Positions 34,465 to 43,619 are shown, counted from the stretch's first letter. The stretch is DNA of 64,000 bases from Curtobacterium sp. MCJR17_020 (GCF_003234365.2 NZ_CP126260.1:868001-932000), one strand, 5' to 3'. The notes: generated by a model not told the origin, from the sequence alone. Made by a program: numbers and translations.

Positions 34465-35813
34465 CCGACACCACCACGAACCCCGCGGCCCCGGTGCCGG
34501 GCGCCGCCGACACCGGCGCGGCGACCGGGCACACCTCCGGGCGTCCGGACACGTGGGCGTCGGCCGACCGCGGCCAGCTCATCGAGCGCGCCGAGGTGAT
34601 CGTCACCAGCCCGAACCGGAACTTCGTGACGCTGAAGATCACGACCGCCGACGGCGTCACGGGCCTTGGCGACGCGACGCTGAACGGCCGCGAGCTCGGC
34701 GTCGCCGCGTACCTGTCCGAGCACGTCGTGCCGCTGCTGATCGGCCGCGACGCCAGCCGCATCGAGGACGCCTGGCAGTTCCTGTACCGCTCGTCGTACT
34801 GGCGTCGCGGCCCGGTCACGATGGCGGCGATCGCGTCGGTCGACATGGCGCTCTGGGACATCAAGGCCAAGGTCGCCGGCATGCCGCTGTACCAGCTGCT
34901 CGGGGGCGCCTCGCGCACCGGGCTGATGGCGTACGGGCACGCCTCCGGCAAGGAGCTCCCCGAGCTGTTCGACTCGATCCGCGAGCACCAGGAGGAGGGC
35001 TACCGCTCGATCCGCGTGCAGACCGGCGTCCCCGGTCTCGAGAGCATCTACGGCATCGCCTCGAACAAGACCACCGAGGGCAACGAGGGCGTCCGGTACG
35101 ACTTCGAACCGGCGCAGCGTGGGGCCTTCCCCGCCATGGAGGACTGGGACACCCGCGCCTACCTGCGCCACGTGCCCACCGTGTTCGAGGCCGTCCGGGG
35201 CGAGTTCGGACCCGAACTGCCGCTGCTGCACGACGGGCACCACCGGATGACCCCGCTGCAGGCCGCGAAGCTCGGCAAGTCGCTCGAGCCGTACGACCTG
35301 TTCTGGCTCGAGGACTGCACCCCCGCCGAGAACCAGGAGGCGCTCAAGCTCGTCCGGCAGCACACCACCACACCGCTCGCGATCGGCGAGGTCTTCAACA
35401 CGATCTGGGACTTCAAGGACATCATCCGCGACCAGCTCATCGACTACGTCCGCGGAGCCGTCACGCACATGGGCGGCATCTCCCCGCTCAAGAAGACGAT
35501 GGACTACGCCGCGATGTACCAGATCAAGTCCGGGTTCCACGGGCCGACCGACATCTCGCCCGTCGGACTGGCCGCGCAGATGCACCTCGGGATGGCGATC
35601 CACAACTTCGGCATCCAGGAGTACATGCAGCACGGGCCGCAGACGAACCAGGTGTTCCAGCAGACCTTCACCTTCACGGACGGCTACCTGCACCCCGGTG
35701 ACGAGCCCGGCCTCGGGGTCAGCCTCGACGTCGACGAGGCCGGCAAGTACCCGTACGAGCAGGCCTACCTGCCGTTCAACCGTCTGGCCGACGGCACCGT
35801 CCACGACTGGTAG
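34461..35813 (+). CDS. manD: D-mannonate dehydratase, ManD type (enolase superfamily)
   Basis: A 450-residue mandelate-racemase-like enolase-superfamily enzyme. From residue about 43 it matches ManD (RAEVIVTSPNRNFVTLKITT, RGPVTMAAIASVDMALWDIKAK, LLHDGHHRMTP, FWLEDCTPAENQEALK, AIGEVFNT, HMGGISPLKK, GFHGPTDISPVG). It dehydrates D-mannonate to 2-keto-3-deoxygluconate, the third step after UxaC and the UxuB-like enzyme. The first 40 residues are an unusual Thr/Ala/Pro-rich extension; a good SD GAAGGAG lies before ATG 34461 and no internal start is available. Some ManD-family members act weakly on gluconate instead. Confidence 0.9.
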   Translation: MTDTTTNPAAPVPGAADTGAATGHTSGRPDTWASADRGQLIERAEVIVTSPNRNFVTLKITTADGVTGLGDATLNGRELGVAAYLSEHVVPLLIGRDASRIEDAWQFLYRSSYWRRGPVTMAAIASVDMALWDIKAKVAGMPLYQLLGGASRTGLMAYGHASGKELPELFDSIREHQEEGYRSIRVQTGVPGLESIYGIASNKTTEGNEGVRYDFEPAQRGAFPAMEDWDTRAYLRHVPTVFEAVRGEFGPELPLLHDGHHRMTPLQAAKLGKSLEPYDLFWLEDCTPAENQEALKLVRQHTTTPLAIGEVFNTIWDFKDIIRDQLIDYVRGAVTHMGGISPLKKTMDYAAMYQIKSGFHGPTDISPVGLAAQMHLGMAIHNFGIQEYMQHGPQTNQVFQQTFTFTDGYLHPGDEPGLGVSLDVDEAGKYPYEQAYLPFNRLADGTVHDW

Positions 35814-35829
35814 CGGGCAAGCTGGGGGC

Positions 35830-36741
35830 ATGGAGTTCGCGGACGTCGCCAGGGAGCTGTTGCTCATTGCGCCGGGGGACTTCGTCGCCGAGCGCACGGC
35901 CCGCCAGCGCGCGGTCCGGAAGGACGACCGCGACCTGGCGGCGGCGATCGGGAAGCTCCGGAAGCCCGCACCGGCAGCGTGGGTCGTGGACCTGCTCGCG
36001 CACGACGGCGCCCTCGACGACGCGGTCAACCTCGGGCCAGCCCTCCGCAAGGCGCAAGCCGACGCCGACCCTGGAGCGATCCGGACACTCCGACAGCAAC
36101 GCTCCGAGGTGATCGAGGCGTTGACGCAGGCCGGGGCCGACCTCGCCTCGGACGCCGGACACCCCGCGACGTCGGCCGTGCTCGACCAGGTGCGCGCGAC
36201 GATCGAGGCGGCGATGGCCGACCCGCACGCCGGAGCCGCCGTGCGTTCGGGGCTGCTCGTGACGCCCTTGGAGAGCGTGGGGTTCGACGCGGTCGACCTG
36301 GACGGGGCGCTCGCGGATCCGGACGCGGTGCCCGACGCCTGGTCCGGCAGCGATGCCCCACCCATCCCGATCACCCAGGCGAGGGGCGCGCGGAAGGCGA
36401 GCCGTGCCTCCCGGTCGACGGAGACGGAACCCCAGGACGAACCGCAGCCGGACGCCCAGCCCGAGCCGAAGCGTGACCCGGCCGCTGAGCGGAAGGCCGC
36501 ACGCCAGGCGGAGACCGCCGCCCGGAGCGAGTCGCGGGACGCCGACGCCGCACTCGACGCCGCGGAGGCGGACCTCGAGCAGGCCGAGGAGCGCCGGGCC
36601 GGCCTGCAGCGCGAGCTCGAGCAGGCCGACGCCGAGGTCGCGCGGTCGGAACAGGCGCGCGACGCCGCCGAGGCCACGAGCAACGACGCCCGCGAGCTGC
36701 TGGCGGCCGCGCAGGAGCACCGTCGCACCCTCGGTCGCTGA
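35830..36741 (+). CDS. hypothetical protein with C-terminal coiled coil
   Basis: A 303-residue acidic protein. The N-terminal 180 residues form a helical domain (FADVARELLLIAPGDFVAERTARQRAVRKDDRDLAAAIGK region), then an Arg/Ser/Pro/Glu linker (about 180-225) and a long heptad-rich coiled coil to the end (EADLEQAEERRAGLQRELEQ). No membrane segment or signal peptide. This architecture recurs as hypothetical proteins in high-GC actinobacteria; function unknown. It lies 16 nt after manD but its housekeeping look suggests an independent unit. Confidence 0.75.
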   Translation: MEFADVARELLLIAPGDFVAERTARQRAVRKDDRDLAAAIGKLRKPAPAAWVVDLLAHDGALDDAVNLGPALRKAQADADPGAIRTLRQQRSEVIEALTQAGADLASDAGHPATSAVLDQVRATIEAAMADPHAGAAVRSGLLVTPLESVGFDAVDLDGALADPDAVPDAWSGSDAPPIPITQARGARKASRASRSTETEPQDEPQPDAQPEPKRDPAAERKAARQAETAARSESRDADAALDAAEADLEQAEERRAGLQRELEQADAEVARSEQARDAAEATSNDARELLAAAQEHRRTLGR

Positions 36742-36794
36742 CCCCAGTACGCCGGGAACGCCCTCCGCGCACGCTCCGCTGCCCGGATCGTTAC

Positions 36795-36805
36795 ACAACA
36801 GTTGT
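36795..36805. promoter_or_regulatory. 11-bp palindrome, possible operator
   Basis: ACAAC-A-GTTGT is a perfect dyad just 5 nt upstream of the -35 of the MFS promoter. Position suits an activator or repressor site; the protein is unknown. Confidence 0.4.
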
Positions 36806-36810
36806 CGTTC

Positions 36811-36840
36811 TTGACGAGCGGCGTTGGAGCGGTCTAACGT
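36811..36840 (+). promoter_or_regulatory. promoter for the polyol-permease gene
   Basis: TTGACG (36811-36816), 18-nt spacer, TAACGT (36835-36840). The -35 is close to consensus. Confidence 0.55.
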
Positions 36841-37051
36841 CGGACACCATGCTTCGGGCCGGCGATGGTCCGCCGGGATCCGTCTCCGCATCAGCACGGG
36901 GCGCCCCGGGTACAGGACTCGCATCATCGCCGACGCCCCGACCGCCCGCAGCCACTGCGCGGGCGGTCGGGTGCGTGGCGCGCGGCGCACCCCGGAGACA
37001 TGCCGCGATGCCGGGTCGAGCACTCCGGGGCCCCTCCAGGAGAGACGACAC

Positions 37052-38419
37052 ATGTCGGAACCCCGCACCAACCGCACCACGACCCTGACCCCGCCGAACG
37101 GCGTGACGACCGCCCCACCGGCAACCGCACCACCGGCTGCCGGGCGCGAGGGCTTCATCGCCCGCCTCGGCATCCCGCACCCGCTGCGGTGGGGCTTCCT
37201 CGGTGTCCTCGTCTTCATGACGGGCGACGGCATCGAGTCGAACTTCATCGCTCCGCACATCGCCGCGGCCCTCGGCTCGGGCGGCACGGACAGCGCCGCG
37301 ATGGTCATCGGCATCTACGGCGTCGCCGTCCTGGTGGCGTCCTACTTCGCCGGCGTGCTCTCCGAGCTGTGGGGCCCCCGCCGCGTCATGACGATCGGGG
37401 CCGTCCTGTGGGTGGTGTTCCAGGTCGCGTTCCTCGCGGCGCTGCCCACCGGGTCGGTCGGGCTGATCGCCCTGACGTACTTCCTGCGCGGACTCGGGTT
37501 CCCGCTGTTCGCCTTCTCGTTCCTCTGCTGGGTGAACCACACCGTGGCGCGCGACCGGAACGCCACGGCCGTCGGCTGGTTCTACGTCGTCTTCACCGGT
37601 GGCCTGCCGACGCTCGGCTCGCTCATCGCGATCGGCAGCATCCCCGCGTTCGGCGGCGGCCACACGGGTGAGACGTGGTCGATGGCCCTGTCGCTCGTCC
37701 TGGTCGTGGCGGGCTGGGTGATCGTCCGGTTCGGCGTGCACGAGCAGACCGGGCTCGGCCGCATCGCCCCGCGCTCCCACTCCGCCGCACGGGTCATCGC
37801 CAGCGGCATCGAGGTCTGCATCACGCGCCCCAAGGTCCTGCTCGCCGTCCTGATCCGGCTCGTCAACACGGCGCCCGAGTTCGGCATGTTCGTGATCATG
37901 CCGGCGATCATCGGCACCGAGCTCGGGTGGGGCCAGTCGAAGTGGCTCACGATGACGGTGATCGTCTACGCCGGCAACATCCTGTTCAACGCCTTCTTCG
38001 GCGCCCTCGGCGACCGCATCGGCTGGATCCGCACCGTCAAGTGGTTCGGCATCGGCGCCTCGGCGATCGGGCTGCTGGCCTGGTGGTACGTCCCGCACCT
38101 GGTGCCGGCCGGTTCCGAGTGGGGCTTCTGGCTCGCCACCGCCGCGGGGACGGTGTTCGGCATCATGCTCGCCGGGTTCACGCCCATGGGTGCGATCGTC
38201 CCCGCCTTCGCCGGCGAGGAGCGCCGCGGCGCCGCGATGGCCATGTACGCCACAGCAGCCGGCGGTGCGACCTTCCTCGGCAACGCCGTGGTCAGCGCCG
38301 TCCTGCCGTGGGGTGGCCCCGGTGGCGTGGTCTGGACGTTCGTCGGCCTCTACGTCCTCGCCTTCGTGGTGCTGTCGTTCCTCAAGGTGCCGAAGGAGGC
38401 GGTGGCCGCGGGGCACTGA
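37052..38419 (+). CDS. MFS transporter, polyol permease (RbtT/DalT/CsbX) type
   Basis: A 455-residue transporter with about 12 helices. The N-terminal LRWGFLGVLVFMTGDGIESNF matches the GDG(I/L)E signature of the polyol permease family, which imports ribitol or D-arabinitol by proton symport in known members. GPRRVMTIGAVLW and GDRIGWIRTVKW are the usual MFS inner loops. ATG 37052 follows AGGAGAG; the longer open frame upstream is leader sequence. It stands alone under its own promoter with a palindrome next to the -35, near the hexuronate locus; the zinc polyol dehydrogenase at 11657 could use such an imported polyol. Confidence 0.82.
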   Translation: MSEPRTNRTTTLTPPNGVTTAPPATAPPAAGREGFIARLGIPHPLRWGFLGVLVFMTGDGIESNFIAPHIAAALGSGGTDSAAMVIGIYGVAVLVASYFAGVLSELWGPRRVMTIGAVLWVVFQVAFLAALPTGSVGLIALTYFLRGLGFPLFAFSFLCWVNHTVARDRNATAVGWFYVVFTGGLPTLGSLIAIGSIPAFGGGHTGETWSMALSLVLVVAGWVIVRFGVHEQTGLGRIAPRSHSAARVIASGIEVCITRPKVLLAVLIRLVNTAPEFGMFVIMPAIIGTELGWGQSKWLTMTVIVYAGNILFNAFFGALGDRIGWIRTVKWFGIGASAIGLLAWWYVPHLVPAGSEWGFWLATAAGTVFGIMLAGFTPMGAIVPAFAGEERRGAAMAMYATAAGGATFLGNAVVSAVLPWGGPGGVVWTFVGLYVLAFVVLSFLKVPKEAVAAGH

Positions 38420-38445
38420 GGCACGACACGCCCGGCGGGTGCTGG

Positions 38446-38451
38446 TAGAGT
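38446..38451 (+). promoter_or_regulatory. -10-like TAGAGT of the L25 gene
   Basis: TAGAGT precedes a leader of about 160 nt. Downstream lie a stem GGCCGC/GCGGCC (38472-38487) and two palindromes, GGAACGTTCC (38523-38532) and ACGCGTGCACGCGT (38535-38548), so the leader RNA may be structured. Confidence 0.4.
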
Positions 38452-38618
38452 CGGTGATTGACTTCGGCGAGGGCCGCGACAGCGGCCGTGATCGACGCGG
38501 TGGGAGACCCGGCCCAGCCCAGGGAACGTTCCTCACGCGTGCACGCGTTCGAGTTGCAACACCACAGACCCCCACGATGCCGGACCGCCGGTGTCGACCC
38601 CCGAGACCAGGAGGCACC

Positions 38619-39251
38619 ATGGCCGACTACACGAAGCTCGCAGCGGACGTCCGCACCAAGTTCGGCAAGGGTGCAGCGCGCAAGCTCCGCGCCGCCGACA
38701 AGATCCCGGCAGTGGTCTACGGCCACGGCACCGAGCCGAAGCACATCTCGCTGCCCGGTCACGAGACCATGCTGCTCGTCCGTACCGCCAACGCGGTCGT
38801 CGACCTCGACATCGAGGGTGCGGCCCAGCTCGCCCTCGTCAAGGACGTCCAGCGTGACCCGGTGCGCCAGATCATCGAGCACATCGACCTCGTGGTCCTG
38901 CGCCGCGGCGAGAAGGTCACGGTCGACGTGCCCGTCGTCATCGAGGGCGAGTCGTTCTCCGGCACGATCCACGTGCAGGACCTGAACACCGTCTCCCTGC
39001 TGGTCCTCGCGACCGACATCCCGGAGCACGTCGTCGTCAACGTCGAGGGCCTCGAGGACGGCGTGCAGATCCACGCCGCCCAGCTCGAGCTCCCCGAGGG
39101 CGCCGAGCTCGAGACCGACGCCGAGGCGCTGGTCGTCGCGATCGTCACCCCGCGTGGCACCGCTGACGACGACGCTGCGGACGAGGCCTCGGCCGAGGCC
39201 GGTGCCGAAGCCGGTGCCGAGGGCGGCTCCGAGCCGGTCGACTCCGAGTAA
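38619..39251 (+). CDS. rplY: 50S ribosomal protein L25 / general stress protein Ctc
   Basis: A 210-residue long-form L25 (TL5/Ctc type) that binds 5S rRNA. Residues 1-95 form the L25 domain (LRAADKIPAVVYGHGTEPKHISL), 96-185 the C-terminal TL5 beta domain (VDVPVVIEGESFSGTIHVQDLN), followed by an acidic Ala/Glu/Gly tail built from a repeated AEAGAEAGAE-like unit. ATG 38619 has AGGAGG upstream. pth follows 29 nt downstream, the usual pairing. Confidence 0.95.
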   Translation: MADYTKLAADVRTKFGKGAARKLRAADKIPAVVYGHGTEPKHISLPGHETMLLVRTANAVVDLDIEGAAQLALVKDVQRDPVRQIIEHIDLVVLRRGEKVTVDVPVVIEGESFSGTIHVQDLNTVSLLVLATDIPEHVVVNVEGLEDGVQIHAAQLELPEGAELETDAEALVVAIVTPRGTADDDAADEASAEAGAEAGAEGGSEPVDSE

Positions 39252-39280
39252 CACCCCTTCGAAGACATCTGGTCGACGCT

Positions 39281-39865
39281 GTGGCGGATCGAACGTTGGT
39301 CGTGGTCGGACTCGGGAACCCCGGGCCCGACTACGCCGGCAACCGGCACAACGTCGGCCAGATGGTCCTCGACGAACTCGCCGCCCGCATGGGTGCGCGG
39401 TTCAAGAAGCACAAGACGCCGAACCAGGTCGCCGAGGGGCGCCTGGTACCCGGCGGTCCGCGCCTGGTGCTGGCGAAGCCGGGCTCGTTCATGAACACCT
39501 CGGGCGGACCGGTCTCGTCGGTCCTCGGGTTCTACAGCGCCACCCCGGCCGACCTCGTCGTCGTGCACGACGAGCTCGACCTGCCGTTCGACACCGTCCG
39601 CCTCAAGGGCAGCGGGGGTCACGGCGGGCACAACGGGCTGCGCGACATCATCAAGGCCACCGGCACGAACGAGTTCACGCGCGTGCGGGTCGGCATCGGT
39701 CGTCCGCCCGGTCGTCAGGACCCCGCCGACTACGTGCTGCGTGACTTCTCCGCAGCCGAGAAGAAGTCGCTGCCCGTCCTGCTGGCCGACGCCGCGGACG
39801 CGGTCGAGGCGATCGCCGAGGTCGGACTCGTCGCCGCGCAGCAGCGGGTGCACGCACCGTCCTGA
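39281..39865 (+). CDS. pth: peptidyl-tRNA hydrolase
   Basis: A 194-residue Pth that frees tRNA from peptidyl-tRNAs dropped by ribosomes. Conserved features: VVGLGNPGPDYAGNRHNVGQ with the catalytic His (about residue 23), KPGSFMNTSG and GGHGGHNGLRDI. The start is GTG 39281 without a strong SD; it is probably co-transcribed with rplY. Confidence 0.95.
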   Translation: MADRTLVVVGLGNPGPDYAGNRHNVGQMVLDELAARMGARFKKHKTPNQVAEGRLVPGGPRLVLAKPGSFMNTSGGPVSSVLGFYSATPADLVVVHDELDLPFDTVRLKGSGGHGGHNGLRDIIKATGTNEFTRVRVGIGRPPGRQDPADYVLRDFSAAEKKSLPVLLADAADAVEAIAEVGLVAAQQRVHAPS

Positions 39866-39932
39866 TCGCGCTGACCGATCCCGGCCGTGTTCGCCCGTCG
39901 CGCACCACGCGGGCGGTGTCGGTGGGGGCCGG

Positions 39933-39938
39933 TACCAT
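39933..39938 (+). promoter_or_regulatory. -10-like TACCAT for mfd leaderless start
   Basis: TACCAT ends 7 nt before the GTG start of mfd at 39946, with no SD. Confidence 0.4.
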
Positions 39939-39945
39939 CTCCTGA

Positions 39946-42900
39946 GTGACGATCTCGGGCATCATCCCTGCGCTCTCGCGCGCCTCCGCGTTCGATCGCG
40001 TGCTCCGCGCCGCGCCTCGTGACGCCGACTTCTCGGTCGTCGACGGCCTGCGGGTCCCGCTGCTCGGAGCACTGATCGCCGAGCGGAACGGGCCGCAGTG
40101 CGTGCTCGTGATCACGGCGACGGGGCGCGAGGCCGAAGCCGTCCGCGACGCCCTCGGCAGCTACGTCCCCGACGCCGACGTCCTCGAGTTCCCGGCGTGG
40201 GAGACCCTGCCGCACGAACGCCTCAGCCCGAGTGCCCAGACCGTCGGCACCCGCATCGCGACGCTCCGCAGGCTCGCGTCCTGGTCCGCCGCCGACGCCG
40301 ACGACCGCCGCACCACCATCGTCGTGGCGAGCGTCCGCGCAGCGCTGCAGCCGATCGCCGCCAACCTGACCTCGCTCGCGCCCGTCGTGCTGCGCACCGA
40401 CTCGCGCGGCAACGACCTGGCCGCCATCGCCGCGAAGCTCGTCGACATGGCCTACGCCCGCGTCGACCTCGTCACGCGGCGCGGTGAGTTCGCGGTGCGC
40501 GGCGGCATCCTCGACGTCTTCCCGCCCACCGCGGACCACCCCGTCCGCGTCGACTTCTTCGGCGACGAGATCGAGGCCGTCAAGGCGTTCTCGGTCGCCG
40601 ACCAGCGCACGACCGAGGACGACCTCGGCTCGGTCGAACTCACGGCCTCGCGCGAACTCCTGCTCAGCGACGACGTCCGGCAGCGGGCGCGCGAGATGCT
40701 CCACGAGTTCCCGAACCTGTCGCAGATGCTCGCGAAGATCGCCGAGGGGATCCCGGTCGAGGGCATGGAGTCCCTCGCCCCCGCGCTCGTGCAGGACCTC
40801 GTCCCGATGACCTCGTACCTGCCCGAAGACGCCACCATCGCGGTGTTCTCGCCCGAGCGGGTGAACGGTCGCGCGAACAGCCTGGCCGAGACGAACACCG
40901 AGTTCCTGCAGGCCGCGTGGAGCGCCGCGGTCGCCGGGGCCCAGGCACCGATCGACCTCGACGCCGGCAACTTCCTGACGGTGCAGCAGCTCAAGAACAC
41001 CCGTGGGCAGCGCACCTGGTGGACGGTGTCACCGTTCGACTCCGGTCTCGACGAAGGCGACGGCGCCCGTGTCCTCACCGACGCCGAGGCGGCGAACGAG
41101 GCCGGCGAGTACATCCGCGTCCGCGCCGAGGCCGTGCCGAGCTTCGCGGGCAGCGCCGACGGCGCGATCGCGCACGTCAAGGCGCTCACCGATGACGGGT
41201 GGGCGGTCGTGGTGACCGCCCAGGGCCAGGGTCTGGTCGAGCGGGCGGTGCAGGTCCTCGCCGACGCCGGGGTCGCAGCCCGTGCCGAAGCCCTGCCCGC
41301 GCCTCCCGAACCGGGTGTCGCCATCGTCACGACGGCCACCGTCGAGCACGGCTTCGCCATCCCGGATCCGCGCATCGTCGTGCTCAGCGAAGCGGAGTTC
41401 TACGGCCGGAGCGTCCAGCAGGGCGCGCGCACCGTCAAGAAGCTCGCGAGCCGTCGCAAGAACGTGGTCGACCCGCTGCAGCTCAAGCCGGGCGACGTCG
41501 TCGTGCACGCGACCCACGGCATCGGCAAGTTCGTGGAACTGGTGAGCCGCGAGGTCAGCTCCGGCGGCCGCAACGCGGTGAAGACGCAGCGCGAGTACCT
41601 CGTGCTCGAGTACGCGCCGTCGAAGCGGAACTACCCCGGCGACAAGCTCTTCGTGCCCACCGACCAGCTCGACCAGCTGTCGCGGTACGTCGGCGGCGAG
41701 TCCCCGACCCTGTCGAAGATGGGCGGCTCGGACTGGTCCGCTGCCAAGTCGAAGGCCCGCAAGGCCGTCCGCGACATCGCCGTCGACCTGGTGAAGCTGT
41801 ACTCGGCGCGGATGGCGTCGAAGGGGCACGCGTTCGGCCCGGACACCCCGTGGCAGCGCGAGCTGGAAGAGGCGTTCCCGTTCGCCGAGACCGCCGACCA
41901 GCTCACCACCATCGACGAGATCAAGCGCGACATGGAGCGGCCGATCCCGATGGACCGCCTGCTGTCGGGCGACGTCGGCTACGGCAAGACCGAGGTCGCG
42001 ATCCGTGCCGCGTTCAAGGCGGTGCAGGACGGCAAGCAGGTCGTCATGCTCGTGCCGACGACGCTGCTCGTCCGCCAGCACATGGAGACGTTCCAGGAGC
42101 GCTTCGCCGGGTTCCCCGTGCACCTGCGCGCCCTGAGCCGGTTCCAGTCAGAGAAGGAGTCGAAGGAGACCATCGCCGGCCTCGCCGACGGCACGGTCGA
42201 CATCGTCATCGCGACCCACCGGATCCTGTCGCAGGGCATCACCTTCAAGGACGTCGGGCTCGTCATCATCGACGAGGAACAGCGGTTCGGCGTCGAGCAC
42301 AAGGACCAGCTGAAGAAGTTCAAGACGAACGTCGACGTCCTGGCGATGTCGGCGACCCCGATCCCGCGGTCGCTCGAGATGGCCGTCACCGGCATCCGCG
42401 AGATGTCGACCCTCGCCACCCCGCCCGAGGACCGGCACCCCATCCTGACCTTCGTGGGGCCGCAGTCCGACCTGCAGGTGGCCGCCGCGATCCGCCGCGA
42501 ACTGCTGCGCGAGGGTCAGGTGTTCTACGTGCACAACCGTGTGCGGGACATCCAGGGCGTCGCCGCGCACCTGGCCGAGATCGTGCCCGACGCCCGCATC
42601 GCCGTCGCGCACGGGCAGATGTCGGAGAGCACCCTCGAGCAGGTCATGGTCGACTTCTGGGAGCGCCGCTTCGACGTCCTGGTGTCGACGACGATCATCG
42701 AGACCGGGCTCGACATCGCGAACGCGAACACGCTCATCATCGACAAGGCCGACAAGTACGGGCTGTCGCAGCTCCACCAGCTGCGCGGTCGTGTCGGCCG
42801 TGGTCGCGAGCGCGGGTACGCGTACTTCCTGTACGACTCCGAGAAGCCCCTGTCCGAGACCGCACAGGACCGCCTCGAGACGATCGCGGCGAACAACGAG

Positions 42901-43554
42901 CTCGGCGCGGGCATGCAGGTCGCCATGAAGGACCTCGAGATCCGCGGCGCCGGCAACCTGCTCGGTGGCGAGCAGTCCGGGCACATCGCGGGCGTCGGGT
43001 TCGACCTGTACCTCCGGATGATCGGCGAGGCCGTCTCGCAGTTCCGCGGTGACGTGGCCGAGGGGCAGACCGAGCTGCGGCTCGAGATCCCGGTGGACGC
43101 GCACATCCCCGAGGACTACGTCGAGTCCGAGCGGCTCCGGCTCGAGGCGTACCAGAAGCTGTCAGCGGCCTCGGCCCCGACGGCGCAGCGGGACGCCATC
43201 GACATGGTGCTCGACGAGCTCACCGACCGGTACGGGCAGCCGCCGCAGGCCGTGCAGACGCTGGTCGAGGTCTCCCGCCTGCGTCGCATGGCGCAGCAGG
43301 TCGGGCTGTCCGACGTGGTGGTCATGGGGTCGAACCTGCGCGTGGCGGGCAAGGAGCTCGCCGACTCGTCCCAGGTGCGGCTCAAGCGGATGTTCCCGGG
43401 CGCGAAGTGGTTCCCGCAGCAGAACGCGGCGAGCATCCCGATGCCGCGGCCGCACGACCAGGCGCTGCCGGACGACGCCCTGATCCAGTGGGTCGAGAGC
43501 ATCCTGACCGCGGTCTACGGCGCGACGGCGCCGGCGGAGGCGCCGGCCGCGTAA
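39946..43554 (+). CDS. mfd: transcription-repair coupling factor
   Basis: A 1202-residue Mfd that removes RNA polymerase stalled at DNA lesions and recruits UvrA. It has an N-terminal UvrB-like part, the RNAP-interacting CarD-like domain (KPGDVVVHATHGIGKFVEL near residue 515), a RecG-like helicase with Walker A GDVGYGKTEV (about 675) and IIDEEQRFG (about 773), QLRGRVGRG motif VI, and a TRCF domain at the end. Length is normal. GTG 39946 lies 7 nt after a -10-like hexamer. It converges with nhaA across a long palindrome. Confidence 0.97.
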   Translation: MTISGIIPALSRASAFDRVLRAAPRDADFSVVDGLRVPLLGALIAERNGPQCVLVITATGREAEAVRDALGSYVPDADVLEFPAWETLPHERLSPSAQTVGTRIATLRRLASWSAADADDRRTTIVVASVRAALQPIAANLTSLAPVVLRTDSRGNDLAAIAAKLVDMAYARVDLVTRRGEFAVRGGILDVFPPTADHPVRVDFFGDEIEAVKAFSVADQRTTEDDLGSVELTASRELLLSDDVRQRAREMLHEFPNLSQMLAKIAEGIPVEGMESLAPALVQDLVPMTSYLPEDATIAVFSPERVNGRANSLAETNTEFLQAAWSAAVAGAQAPIDLDAGNFLTVQQLKNTRGQRTWWTVSPFDSGLDEGDGARVLTDAEAANEAGEYIRVRAEAVPSFAGSADGAIAHVKALTDDGWAVVVTAQGQGLVERAVQVLADAGVAARAEALPAPPEPGVAIVTTATVEHGFAIPDPRIVVLSEAEFYGRSVQQGARTVKKLASRRKNVVDPLQLKPGDVVVHATHGIGKFVELVSREVSSGGRNAVKTQREYLVLEYAPSKRNYPGDKLFVPTDQLDQLSRYVGGESPTLSKMGGSDWSAAKSKARKAVRDIAVDLVKLYSARMASKGHAFGPDTPWQRELEEAFPFAETADQLTTIDEIKRDMERPIPMDRLLSGDVGYGKTEVAIRAAFKAVQDGKQVVMLVPTTLLVRQHMETFQERFAGFPVHLRALSRFQSEKESKETIAGLADGTVDIVIATHRILSQGITFKDVGLVIIDEEQRFGVEHKDQLKKFKTNVDVLAMSATPIPRSLEMAVTGIREMSTLATPPEDRHPILTFVGPQSDLQVAAAIRRELLREGQVFYVHNRVRDIQGVAAHLAEIVPDARIAVAHGQMSESTLEQVMVDFWERRFDVLVSTTIIETGLDIANANTLIIDKADKYGLSQLHQLRGRVGRGRERGYAYFLYDSEKPLSETAQDRLETIAANNELGAGMQVAMKDLEIRGAGNLLGGEQSGHIAGVGFDLYLRMIGEAVSQFRGDVAEGQTELRLEIPVDAHIPEDYVESERLRLEAYQKLSAASAPTAQRDAIDMVLDELTDRYGQPPQAVQTLVEVSRLRRMAQQVGLSDVVVMGSNLRVAGKELADSSQVRLKRMFPGAKWFPQQNAASIPMPRPHDQALPDDALIQWVESILTAVYGATAPAEAPAA

Positions 43555-43573
43555 GGGGCGGCGAACTTCGACC

Positions 43574-43619
43574 CGGAACGACGTCCTCGATGTCGTACGA
43601 CAACGAGAACGTCGTTCCG
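43574..43619. terminator. 46-nt near-perfect palindrome between convergent genes
   Basis: Arms CGGAACGACGT (43574-43584) and ACGTCGTTCCG (43609-43619) with an inner palindrome TGTCGTACGACA (43591-43602) on the same centre; 21 of 23 pairs match. It lies between the ends of mfd and nhaA and can act as a bidirectional terminator, or be a mobile palindromic repeat. Confidence 0.65.

Larger units (their letters stand above)
36742..37051. other. 310-nt intergenic region with promoter and palindrome
   Basis: No gene is visible. It holds the palindrome ACAACAGTTGT (36795-36805), a promoter -35 TTGACG (36811-36816) and -10 TAACGT (36835-36840), and then a long GC-rich leader of about 200 nt before the MFS gene. 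An AGGAGAG SD precedes the ATG at 37052. A short upstream open frame in the leader looks non-coding. Confidence 0.6.

Noticed and set aside
33462..36728. A minus-strand open frame of 1088 codons
   Set aside because: It is antisense to the uxuB-like gene, manD and the coiled-coil gene; composition is Ser/Arg/Ala filler without domains.
38460..38618. A tRNA or known riboswitch in the L25 leader
   Set aside because: No cloverleaf or known riboswitch core can be drawn; only local palindromes are visible.
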